In this document: positions 23,931 to 31,717 of the stretch, one piece after another
Layout: each line of letters starts with the position of its first letter
How positions within the stretch are numbered: the first letter of the stretch is position 1
From: Flavobacterium sp.
GTDB taxonomy: Bacteria > Bacteroidota > Bacteroidia > Flavobacteriales > Flavobacteriaceae
Direction of reading: 5' to 3'
Assembly: GCA_014378065.1 (NCBI GenBank)
Contig: JACMOK010000002.1
Span: 1-32,966, forward strand
DNA: 32,966 bases
The notes under the pieces: model-generated
Told to the model about the DNA's origin: nothing
The model's database searches: none
The model's input: the letters and a program-made list of their open reading frames with translations, nothing else
Program-made: the position numbers and the translations under genes

Positions 23931-26809
23931 TATCGTTTTTCCTTTATAACTCCCGGATTTTGTTTCATTTGTGGTGCGTCTTGTGGCGGTGCGCCCGGAC
24001 TTAGCGGCATACTGGGAGGAAGTTGGTTAAAATCAGACCGCTTGTCATCTGTTGCCTCTTCCCTAACTGCTTTGGGCGCCACCGGCGACACTTTGGGCGT
24101 GGGCCTTTCTCGCACTGCCGGATCAGGCTCGGGTGGTAACGGAGCGGTCGGAGGTGTAGTTAAATATTCTTCAAAATTTTTCTTGATTTGAACAATCTTA
24201 TAATTGTCATTAGAAATAATATATGCCGTCTCAGTTACTTTATATTCTTTAAATTCTTTTAAAATTGAGGCAATTCCTTTTGCGTATTCTTCAGTTTTCA
24301 TGCCATGAATGACAATAAAGTTTTCACTCATAGTGTACATGTCATATGACATGGTCAATTTGTCTAAAGTTCTGTCAGTGATAAATTTTTTAATTTTTTC
24401 TTGTAGCTTTTTTGTGTTTTTATCGTCTGGATTGTCTGATTTGTATAGTATTTTCCAGCTTAATGGCTGCAATGCGTAAAACCTCAGACTTTCGAGTTTG
24501 GGAACGTCGGAAGCAAGTAATTGTTCGGCAAGCTTGCCTTCATCGCTGTTGGGATAATTGAGTGCTACAAAATTTAGCGCTTTCTTATATTCCGCTACAC
24601 CTTTGATTTTTCCGATTGTATTGGCTTTCAATAATTCGAATTTAGGCACTATCGGTTCTCCGGTATATTGGTCGATGGCTAGAGATGCTTCGGTAAAAAC
24701 CTTTTTATAATCGGCGGAGTTATACAGTTTATACAATTTGTCATAGGCCGCTTCGGGAGAATCAGTTCCAGCATTATTTTCTACACTGCCTTTTCCTAAT
24801 ATTTGAGCATAACGTGACTCTGGAAACTGACCAATAATTTTGTTTTTCATCGCCAAGGCCTTTTCATTGTTGATGATTTCATAAATTTTATACAGATTAT
24901 ACATGGTAGGCAACACCAACCTTTCTTCAGGACTATTGTTCAAAAGAGTCTCTAATTTGTTGGCGGCTAGTTGGTATTCTTTAAACTTTTCTTTATAAAT
25001 CACACCCAATTGATAGTAGGCAAAATTGCGTTCTTTTGCAATACTGTCTGCACTTGCTTGGTTTTTAGGAAGCTGCTTAATATAAAAATTGGTGCTGTAT
25101 GCCTCATCCGTTTTTTGATCTGTTGGTGTTTTTTCCTCCTCTGTAGCGTCGGTCAATGCATCTTCACTTTCGGGATTGGCATCGGGTTTACTCGTCGAAA
25201 GCCGCCAATTGTTTTTTAATGTTCGATTGCCCCAATTTTTGCGGAATTCTGCCTTGCCAAAAGCAACGGTGGTTGCATTGTAAAAATAGAAATTGCTCTG
25301 GTTGGTCGCGCCCGATGCTCCGGCACCATTTATCGAAGTTGGCGGCTCTGTTGGACTTTTTCGGGCTTCTGTTTCCGACTTAACAATCGTTCTTCCATTA
25401 GCGTCTACTTCTTCCTTTCCGGTAAGAGTTTCCGAACCATCCGAACCTCCACCATCTTTTAATGCTTTATCTTTTATCAGCTTCTGGGCTTCATCCTCTT
25501 TTTTTAATTGGTCAATATACCGTTGATAATAAGCAATTCTATCCGTTTCCGAAAGCGCATAAATCTTAATAATGCTATCGTTTCGGGTGGCAATGCCTTC
25601 ATATTTGATCACATCGACCAAATTTTCGCGCTTTTTCTTTATCGCTTTGAATTCGCGTGATCTTTCCTCAAGTTGCACTAAGGTGCTGTCATAATATTTT
25701 CCGGCCGTGACATACTTGGCTTTATTGAAATAAATATCTGCTAAATTTCTATAATTGGAAGCCATTAAATAGTGGTCGCCTTTTTTTTCTTTCAACGATG
25801 TGTTGTAATATTTTGCCGCCACATCAAATTTTTTATTGCTGTCATAGAAGAGTCCGAGTTGATGGTTCAACGCATCCAAATAAGGTCGATTTTCTCTATC
25901 TTTTAAAAGGTTATTGAATTTTTTGAGAAAGGCAACCGTGTCCCCCTTTTCAAAATCAAACTGCCGGGCTTGTCTGAGGTGTGCATGAATTACATACTGC
26001 CTGGCGGATTGGCGTTTCATGTCTATTACTTCTTGATAGGAGGCGAATGCGCTGTCTTTATAGCCCAGCTGTTCGTACAATTGTCCTAGGATAAATCGGT
26101 ATCTTGCTTTTTCCTCTTTTTGTTTCGTAAAATCACGTGCCAATTTTAATTTGGCTACCGCACTGTCTTTTTGTTCTAAATTTAAAAATGCCTGTCCTAA
26201 AATTGCATTGGCATCGGCGAAAATTTGATCTTTAAATTTAATTTCTTTGAGTAAAGTTGTAAGATTGTTGACCGCCAAAGCATCATTATCCATGCGGATA
26301 TTTGTTTTTTCTCTCCAGATTTTCGCTTCGTAGATTTTATCGCTGTTGGGATATTTGTAAAGAATATAATTAAAAGCATCCAATGCAGGAACGAATCGTT
26401 GGTCGTAATATCTTGATTTGCCCAGCATCAGATAGGCTTCGTCCATTTGTGGGTTTTTTTCAGCCCCGCCAATGTTCATCGAATGTTTTTGGATGGCCTT
26501 GGTTGATTTGGTTTCGGCACGGTCAAAATTTGGATTAGGCGTTGCTGAAGGTTGACCAGGTAGTGTTGCTTCCTCTTTTTTTATCTGCATTCTTTCAATC
26601 GGTAGCAAATCCCAGAAGTTGTCGTTGTATTGTCCTTTTAAATCGACAATACCTTTATCTAAAGCTACTCCGCCATTATATAAAATGTTGTATTTGGAAC
26701 TTAGAGCATGAGAATTTCTCGAGAGGAACGAGTTTCTTTTGGTAGAACAGGCTATCAAAAAAAATATTAGTCCTGCTATAGAAAAGTATCTGAGTATGTT
26801 CGTTTTCAA
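23930..26809 (-). CDS. sprE: SprE/PorW-like TPR lipoprotein of gliding motility and type IX secretion
   Basis: This 959-residue protein has a lipoprotein signal peptide ending LIAC (Cys21), then the STKRN...KYNILYNGG region seen in SprE-type proteins. It has many tetratricopeptide units (for example DEAYLMLGKSRYYDQRFVPALDAF near residue 122), a low-complexity middle (about 440-560), further repeats, and a proline-rich tail from about residue 884. SprE of Flavobacterium and PorW of Porphyromonas are outer-membrane lipoproteins needed for gliding and type IX secretion; I assign it on architecture and N-terminal likeness. The start is TTG at 26809: an in-frame stop lies five codons upstream with no ATG between, and only the TTG gives the signal peptide. 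No TAnnTTTG box is seen upstream. It heads the bactofilin-atpZ-4TM module. Confidence 0.8.
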   Translation of the reverse strand: MKTNILRYFSIAGLIFFLIACSTKRNSFLSRNSHALSSKYNILYNGGVALDKGIVDLKGQYNDNFWDLLPIERMQIKKEEATLPGQPSATPNPNFDRAETKSTKAIQKHSMNIGGAEKNPQMDEAYLMLGKSRYYDQRFVPALDAFNYILYKYPNSDKIYEAKIWREKTNIRMDNDALAVNNLTTLLKEIKFKDQIFADANAILGQAFLNLEQKDSAVAKLKLARDFTKQKEEKARYRFILGQLYEQLGYKDSAFASYQEVIDMKRQSARQYVIHAHLRQARQFDFEKGDTVAFLKKFNNLLKDRENRPYLDALNHQLGLFYDSNKKFDVAAKYYNTSLKEKKGDHYLMASNYRNLADIYFNKAKYVTAGKYYDSTLVQLEERSREFKAIKKKRENLVDVIKYEGIATRNDSIIKIYALSETDRIAYYQRYIDQLKKEDEAQKLIKDKALKDGGGSDGSETLTGKEEVDANGRTIVKSETEARKSPTEPPTSINGAGASGATNQSNFYFYNATTVAFGKAEFRKNWGNRTLKNNWRLSTSKPDANPESEDALTDATEEEKTPTDQKTDEAYSTNFYIKQLPKNQASADSIAKERNFAYYQLGVIYKEKFKEYQLAANKLETLLNNSPEERLVLPTMYNLYKIYEIINNEKALAMKNKIIGQFPESRYAQILGKGSVENNAGTDSPEAAYDKLYKLYNSADYKKVFTEASLAIDQYTGEPIVPKFELLKANTIGKIKGVAEYKKALNFVALNYPNSDEGKLAEQLLASDVPKLESLRFYALQPLSWKILYKSDNPDDKNTKKLQEKIKKFITDRTLDKLTMSYDMYTMSENFIVIHGMKTEEYAKGIASILKEFKEYKVTETAYIISNDNYKIVQIKKNFEEYLTTPPTAPLPPEPDPAVRERPTPKVSPVAPKAVREEATDDKRSDFNQLPPSMPLSPGAPPQDAPQMKQNPGVIKEKR

Positions 26810-27007
26810 TGTAAAGCGATTTTATTCTTAAAACTTTTAAAAGTCATTTTTAGTATACTGACTGGTAAAAATACGTTTCTTTTTGATATAGCGAAATTTA
26901 AACCATTAAAGTTTAGAATAATCCGATGCTATGCAATGATAAAAATATTCATTGATAAATAAGTGCAATTTATATGTCATTTCCTATTTTTGTAAAAAAA
27001 TTAGTTC
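26810..27007. promoter_or_regulatory. Divergent regulatory region between sprE and the reductase gene
   Basis: This 198-nt gap should hold promoters for both directions. On the plus strand TATTTTTG (26985-26992) matches the -7 box and ends 15 nt before the reductase ATG, but no -33 TTG fits. On the minus strand I see no consensus box for sprE. ACTTTTAAAAGT (26833-26844) is a perfect 12-bp palindrome about 25-35 nt upstream of the sprE start and could be an operator, or chance in AT-rich DNA. Confidence 0.4.
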
Positions 27008-28072
27008 ATGTCATCATTTTACAAATTAAACATCAAAGAAGTGCGTCGCGAAACTAAGGAATCGGTTTCGGTGTTATTCAATGTACCGCTAGAGTTTAAG
27101 GATTTTTACACGTTTACAGCCGGACAATACCTTAATCTAAAGCTAACGTTAGATGGAAATGAAATTCGGCGTGCCTATTCCATTTGTAGCGCTCCCGAAA
27201 GCGGAACGTTGCGCATCGCGATCAAAGCTGTGTCTGACGGTGCTTTTTCCCAATTTGCCAATACCAAACTCAAAGTTGGTAATAGTCTTGAAGTGGGAAC
27301 ACCAGAAGGGAAATTTACTTTCGAACCTGACGGCAATCGTTCCAAAAACTATATGGCTTTCGCCGCGGGAAGCGGCATTACACCAGTACTATCCATTCTC
27401 CAAAGTGTTTTGATTAGCGAGCCCAAAAGCACTTTTGTTTTGGTGTATGGCAACAAAACCCCCGAGGAAACCATTTTTCACGATCACTTGCACCAACTGC
27501 AGCTCAAATATGTGGGTAGGTTTTTTATCCATTATGTTTATAGTCAAGCAAAAGTTGAAGGGGAACTGTTCGGAAGAATCGAAAAATCGACCGTTAATTT
27601 TGTGCTGAATAGCAAACACAAAGAACTCGAATTTGATAAATTTTATCTCTGTGGTCCTGAAGCGATGATCAACACTGTTTCTTCGGTTTTAAAGGAGAAA
27701 AACATCAAAGAATCAGCCATAAAATTTGAATTGTTTTCTACGCCTTCCAGCGGCAATAACCCAAATTATCCAGCCGAGCAATCGCTAGAAGGGCATACCA
27801 AAATAACAGTTCTAGTTGACGATGAAGAAACTACTTTTGAAATGTCTCAAAAGCAAAGTATCCTTGAAGCCGCGCTAAAACAAGGAATCGACGCACCTTA
27901 CTCCTGTCAGGGCGGTATTTGTAGCAGTTGTCTTGCGAGAATAACATCCGGAACGGCGGTAATGAAGAAAAATGCTATCCTTACCGATGATGAAATAGCC
28001 GACGGGTTAATCCTGACTTGTCAGGCGCATCCGACTTCTGGAACCTTATATGTGGATTATGACGACGTGTAA
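27008..28072 (+). CDS. NAD(P)H oxidoreductase with C-terminal 2Fe-2S ferredoxin domain (PaaE-like)
   Basis: This 354-residue protein joins three domains. First is an FAD-binding barrel with the RAYS motif (55-58). Next is an NAD(P)-binding domain with GSGITP (121-126) and CGPEAM (215-220). Last is a plant-type 2Fe-2S ferredoxin domain with Cys300, Cys305, Cys308 and Cys338. The order FAD-NAD-ferredoxin is that of PaaE/Hcr-type reductases, which pass electrons from NAD(P)H to an oxygenase or other acceptor. No phenylacetate genes are nearby, so the pathway is not known and I give no symbol. It is a single gene, divergent from sprE and convergent with the glycosyltransferase. Confidence 0.92.
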   Translation: MSSFYKLNIKEVRRETKESVSVLFNVPLEFKDFYTFTAGQYLNLKLTLDGNEIRRAYSICSAPESGTLRIAIKAVSDGAFSQFANTKLKVGNSLEVGTPEGKFTFEPDGNRSKNYMAFAAGSGITPVLSILQSVLISEPKSTFVLVYGNKTPEETIFHDHLHQLQLKYVGRFFIHYVYSQAKVEGELFGRIEKSTVNFVLNSKHKELEFDKFYLCGPEAMINTVSSVLKEKNIKESAIKFELFSTPSSGNNPNYPAEQSLEGHTKITVLVDDEETTFEMSQKQSILEAALKQGIDAPYSCQGGICSSCLARITSGTAVMKKNAILTDDEIADGLILTCQAHPTSGTLYVDYDDV

Positions 28073-28094
28073 AAATTTGAAAAGCATCCCATTT

Positions 28095-29162
28095 TTAATT
28101 CTCACCTGATTGTAGTACCCTTTTTATTTTTTCAACTACCATTTCGGGCGAAATGGTACTCATCGCATTTTCATAGCCGGCCATTTTTTTATTTCCGTAA
28201 ACGGAGGTTGGCAATTTCGGAAACTTGGCTCTATCCGATACCAATGCATTTTCAATGGGTTGATCGAAAGGCATAAATCCGGCAAAGGGATGGGTGGCGC
28301 CCCAAAGTGTAATCACCTTTATTCCGAACAGGGCTGCGAGGTGCCCGTTGCCAGAATCCATAGAAAGCATGATATCGAGATGACCGATAAGTTGCAATTC
28401 TTCTTTGAATGTGAATTTTCCTGCAACATTAAAGGTGTTTTTATGCTTCTCAGCCAGCATGTCTAAAAGTTTAATTTCGCTTTTTCCCCCGCCAAAGAGG
28501 AAAATTTTATAGCTGTCGTTTAGCGCCAAGACATCTATTACTTTTTCCATTAAATCTAAGGGATAGGTCTTTGATTTATATTGTGCAAACGGCGCAATGC
28601 CAATCCAAATTTTAGTTTTTTCTCCCGTTAAATGCGTCATCGCTGCGGCTAAATTTTGTGGAATTGCAAAATGGGGCTGCGATAAATCTACTGCAAAACC
28701 AAGTGCTGCAAAAACTTCTGCTTGCCTTTTTACCATTGGCGTTAAAGGTCTAAAAATTTTATTTTTGACACGGGTTAAGGTTTTTTTTTCGGCGCGCCCT
28801 TTGTCTAATGTAGCCGTTTTTTTGCCATTCCATCGCCACAGCGTTCGGATAATTTTAGACCGCAATACGTTGTGAAGGTCTGCAAAAGCGTCAATATCCA
28901 AGGATTGCAAATCCTGAAATAACCGCAACAGACCCAAAAATCCTTTGTGGCGCCCCTTTTCATCAAAAGCAAAAAAAGATACATTTGGGATTTCTGCAAA
29001 CAGCGGTTCAAAAAACGGGCGGGAAATCATCGTGATCCTGACTTCAGGATACTGTCTGACAAAGGCTTGTAAAACAGGAACCATCATGGCTACATCGCCC
29101 ATTGCGGAGAGTCTCATGACGGCTATGTGACTAATTTTTTTCGACACTGCAGCGGTTTTCAA
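28095..29162 (-). CDS. Glycosyltransferase family 9 (heptosyltransferase-like)
   Basis: The 355-residue protein has the GT9 two-domain GT-B layout. The N-terminal signature VMRLSAMGDVAMMVPVL (residues about 15-31) is followed by FADLHNVLRS, and the C-terminal nucleotide-sugar site is marked by GIAPFAQYKSKTYP and MLSMDSGNGHLAALFG. In other bacteria, family members add heptose or similar sugars to the lipopolysaccharide core. The sugar is unknown here. The start is uncertain. TTG at 29162 lies seven nucleotides after the DUF4254 stop. GTG at 29147 and ATG at 29117 (MRLSAMGD) are alternatives, though the last would leave the first strand too short. It is co-transcribed with the DUF4254 gene. Confidence 0.9.
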   Translation of the reverse strand: MKTAAVSKKISHIAVMRLSAMGDVAMMVPVLQAFVRQYPEVRITMISRPFFEPLFAEIPNVSFFAFDEKGRHKGFLGLLRLFQDLQSLDIDAFADLHNVLRSKIIRTLWRWNGKKTATLDKGRAEKKTLTRVKNKIFRPLTPMVKRQAEVFAALGFAVDLSQPHFAIPQNLAAAMTHLTGEKTKIWIGIAPFAQYKSKTYPLDLMEKVIDVLALNDSYKIFLFGGGKSEIKLLDMLAEKHKNTFNVAGKFTFKEELQLIGHLDIMLSMDSGNGHLAALFGIKVITLWGATHPFAGFMPFDQPIENALVSDRAKFPKLPTSVYGNKKMAGYENAMSTISPEMVVEKIKRVLQSGEN

Positions 29163-29169
29163 AGTAGGA

Positions 29170-29775
29170 TTATTTCTTGTTCTGATACAACACCGGATTT
29201 AGTTCATTATCATTGTACATCTTCATTTGTTTGTACACTTTCATAAACTTATCTCCTTTTTCTATGTCTTGCAGCAAGTCATCAATAGCGGAAGACAAAT
29301 CGGTTCTTTGCTCTAACAGAATGTTAAGTTTTGCCTGGCATTTGTCACGGTGATCCTGAGACGCTTCTTTTCGGGTAGTTTCTTCGCGCATGTGGTAGAT
29401 TTTCAGCGCTAAGATGGACAACCTGTCAAAGGCCCAAGCCGGACTTTCGGAGTTAATTCTGGCATGGTCTTTTACCTTTACATGGCTGTATTGTTGCAGA
29501 AAATAACCGTCTATGTATTCCACCATATCAGTGCGTTCTTGATTGGATGCGTCGATCCTTCTTTTCAAACTCAGCGCTGCTACCGGATCAATATTTGGAT
29601 CGCGGATGATGTCTTCAAAATGCCATTGCACCGTGTCGATCCAGTTTTTTAAATACAATAAATGTTCAAATCTGTCTTTTGGATACGGATTGCTTGCGGG
29701 TTGGTCTACATTGTCAAACTGGTGGTAATCGACAATACTTTGCTCGAAAACAGAATAAGCTAATTTTGAAACCAT
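29170..29775 (-). CDS. DUF4254 family protein
   Basis: This 201-residue soluble protein is mostly helical and strongly charged, with no signal peptide or membrane helix. Landmarks are the N-terminal NPYPKDRFEHLLYLKNWIDTVQWHFEDIIRDP (about 29-60), the SLKRRIDASNQERTDMVEYID segment, and the middle AWAFDRLSILALKIYHMREE. These match the DUF4254 family, which is often encoded next to glycosyltransferases. Its biochemical role is not known to me. The gene is upstream of, and seven nucleotides from, the GT9 gene, so a shared role in surface glycan synthesis is likely by inference. A TATCTTTG promoter box lies 19 nt before its ATG. Confidence 0.8.
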   Translation of the reverse strand: MVSKLAYSVFEQSIVDYHQFDNVDQPASNPYPKDRFEHLLYLKNWIDTVQWHFEDIIRDPNIDPVAALSLKRRIDASNQERTDMVEYIDGYFLQQYSHVKVKDHARINSESPAWAFDRLSILALKIYHMREETTRKEASQDHRDKCQAKLNILLEQRTDLSSAIDDLLQDIEKGDKFMKVYKQMKMYNDNELNPVLYQNKK

Positions 29776-29794
29776 ATCTTTACATTTTGGTAAG

Positions 29795-29802
29795 CAAAGA
29801 TA
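29795..29802 (-). promoter_or_regulatory. Candidate -7 element for the DUF4254-GT9 operon
   Basis: TATCTTTG on the minus strand matches TAnnTTTG and ends 19 nt before the DUF4254 ATG. A TTTG on the same strand lies 25 nt upstream, slightly beyond the usual 17-23 spacer. Confidence 0.45.
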
Positions 29803-29843
29803 CTTTTTATCCTTTTATAATGTAGAACAAATTTTTTCGGTTT

Positions 29844-30497
29844 ATGCAAATTCACTACCTCTCAGAAGACAATAGTATCTTAAATCATTTTTTAGGACAA
29901 ATCAGAAACGTCAACGTACAGCACGACAGTATGCGTTTTCGAAGAAACATTGAGCGAATTGGTGAAGTGATGGCCTACGAACTTAGCAAAAACCTTCAAT
30001 ATAAAGCCATTGAAATTAAAACTCCATTGGGCATTAAAAAAACGACAGAAATTCAGGAACCCTTGGTATTGTGTTCGATTTTACGCGCCGGCTTGCCATT
30101 GCATTTGGGTTTCTTAAATTATTTTGACAATGCAGAGAACGGTTTTGTTTCGGCTTACCGACACCATCCCACCAATGATGCTTTTTTTGATATTTTGGTC
30201 GAATACCAAGCGGTACCTAATTTGCAAGACAAGACCTTGTTGTTGATTGATCCTATGCTCGCTACCGGGCAGTCGATGGTGGCTGTGTTTAACAAATTGA
30301 TGGAAAAAGGACTGCCAAAAGAAATCCACATTGCAGTCATAATAGCAGCTCCAGAAGGTCTGACTTATCTTCAAAACCATTTGCCCGACTATTGTCATTT
30401 GTGGGTTGCCACTCTGGATGAAAAGTTAAATGACAAAAATTACATCGTCCCCGGTTTGGGCGATGCCGGAGATTTGGCCTACGGAAACAAATTATAA
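29844..30497 (+). CDS. upp: Uracil phosphoribosyltransferase
   Basis: UPRTase salvages uracil by joining it to PRPP to give UMP. The 217-residue protein has the SILRAGLPL segment (78-86), the PRPP-binding loop LLIDPMLATGQSM (133-145), and the C-terminal uracil-recognition sequence YIVPGLGDAGDLAYG. These three features are diagnostic. The length is normal. It is divergent from DUF4254. Its TAA stop lies within the palindrome TTATAA (30492-30497), which also encodes the stop of the convergent DUF6427-like gene. No consensus promoter box is seen upstream. Confidence 0.97.
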   Translation: MQIHYLSEDNSILNHFLGQIRNVNVQHDSMRFRRNIERIGEVMAYELSKNLQYKAIEIKTPLGIKKTTEIQEPLVLCSILRAGLPLHLGFLNYFDNAENGFVSAYRHHPTNDAFFDILVEYQAVPNLQDKTLLLIDPMLATGQSMVAVFNKLMEKGLPKEIHIAVIIAAPEGLTYLQNHLPDYCHLWVATLDEKLNDKNYIVPGLGDAGDLAYGNKL

Positions 30498-31421
30498 CTG
30501 CGAGAAAAAGGCGAAAAACCCACACAATAAAGTCGAGAACAAAATAACTTCTTTCTGCCATTTGACGGCAGCCATTTCGATGTGGCTCGTGGCCATCATG
30601 GCTAAAGGGGCAAAAGTAAATACTGCCAAATCATTGCTCTTGCCTGGTGAAAGCACAAAAACTAAAATAGCTATTAAAAAAGCCGAAATAATTTTTTTGT
30701 AAGAAGAATGCAGAATTAATGGCCGGTTGGATAAGGACAAAAGCAAAGAGACGGTAAAAAACAATCCGATGGTAGCGTATAGCGACAGGGCTAGATTCTG
30801 GTAATTACTGGTAAAATAATTGATTCTTAAATCGATCAGACTGCCATTCCCTAAATTGCCAAGCCATGCCTTGTTGAAAAGAATTGCGCTAAAAACAAAA
30901 ATTATTGCTACCGTGAAAAAAGCAATGAAGGGTAAAAACCAGTTGCGATAATCGCGTGCCGCATGAAACAAAATCGAAATAAAGACCAATATTATAAAAA
31001 GGATGCTCCAAAAATGAAATAAGGAGGCAACAAAGACCCACAACGCGGCATCAAATATTTTTTCTTTAGGTGCCTTTAGTGAATGCAAAGAAACTACCCT
31101 TCGCATTGATAACAAAATACAAAAATTTGATAAAATTAAAGGAATGTTGTCCAAAACGGATGGAAAAAACAACATGAAAATCACATAGAATAAAACCGTA
31201 TAAGTGCTGTCTTTGCTCAGTCCATTTTTTTTAACAATAAAATTGACAATAAAAAGTGAGGCAAAAATAATGCCTAACAAACTCCATTTCATTGCCACAT
31301 GCCACGTTGAGTTAGCCGCCGTGACATGCTGGATTTGGTACAAAAAAAAGAAAAAAACAACCGCAAGTAATACTATCGCATAATTTAATGGTGTAGATTT
31401 TCTAAAAAGGCTTGTTATCAT
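30492..31421 (-). CDS. Multi-pass membrane protein, DUF6427-like
   Basis: The 309-residue protein is almost wholly hydrophobic, with about nine or ten predicted membrane helices beginning near residues 14, 46, 72, 120, 153, 195, 225 and 255. No catalytic motif stands out. I recall it as a DUF6427 protein, a family of Flavobacteriaceae usually encoded by upp and purD, but this is memory. The start MITSLFRKSTPLNYA is common to such proteins. The stop overlaps that of upp in TTATAA. The first codons overlap the -33 element of the promoter for the divergent small membrane protein gene. Role unknown. Confidence 0.75.
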   Translation of the reverse strand: MITSLFRKSTPLNYAIVLLAVVFFFFLYQIQHVTAANSTWHVAMKWSLLGIIFASLFIVNFIVKKNGLSKDSTYTVLFYVIFMLFFPSVLDNIPLILSNFCILLSMRRVVSLHSLKAPKEKIFDAALWVFVASLFHFWSILFIILVFISILFHAARDYRNWFLPFIAFFTVAIIFVFSAILFNKAWLGNLGNGSLIDLRINYFTSNYQNLALSLYATIGLFFTVSLLLSLSNRPLILHSSYKKIISAFLIAILVFVLSPGKSNDLAVFTFAPLAMMATSHIEMAAVKWQKEVILFSTLLCGFFAFFSQL

Positions 31422-31441
31422 AAGGATATTTTATACTTTTG
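31412..31441 (+). promoter_or_regulatory. Consensus promoter of the DUF6341-like gene
   Basis: TTG (31412-31414), 19-nt spacer and TACTTTTG (31434-31441) match the Bacteroidota promoter consensus. The -7 box ends 45 nt before the ATG at 31487. The -33 element lies over the start of the divergent DUF6427-like gene. Confidence 0.65.
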
Positions 31442-31486
31442 TGATCGTAAATATAATACTTGTTTAAAAAAACAACACTACATATT

Positions 31487-31717
31487 ATGAGAGCATTTTT
31501 TGAAGGCATCCAATGGTTATTTGAAAACGTGTTATTTCTTCCTCACAATTATTTGAGAAAATTAGAGCTTAGCAGTTGGTTCGCCGCCAATATTATCAAT
31601 TGGCTTTTTATGATTGTCTGTGCCGTTGCAATGGTTTATTGGTGCAAACAATTGAAATTTCACAAAGACAACCACGAGGAAGATCAAGATACTACCGCCC
31701 ATTCGTTTTTAAAATAA
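31487..31717 (+). CDS. Small single-pass membrane protein, DUF6341-like
   Basis: The 76-residue protein (ATG 31487, MRAFFEGIQWLFENVLF) has a hydrophobic/aromatic N-terminal half, one strong membrane helix at about residues 36-54 (NIINWLFMIVCAVAMVYW), and an acidic, polar C-terminal tail ending HSFLK. A TTG at 31460 would add nine residues but is less likely. I recall the N-terminal pattern AFFEGIQ...LFEDVLF as DUF6341 of Flavobacteriaceae. Role unknown. The coding end overlaps the purD stop by nine nucleotides on the other strand. Confidence 0.78.
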   Translation: MRAFFEGIQWLFENVLFLPHNYLRKLELSSWFAANIINWLFMIVCAVAMVYWCKQLKFHKDNHEEDQDTTAHSFLK

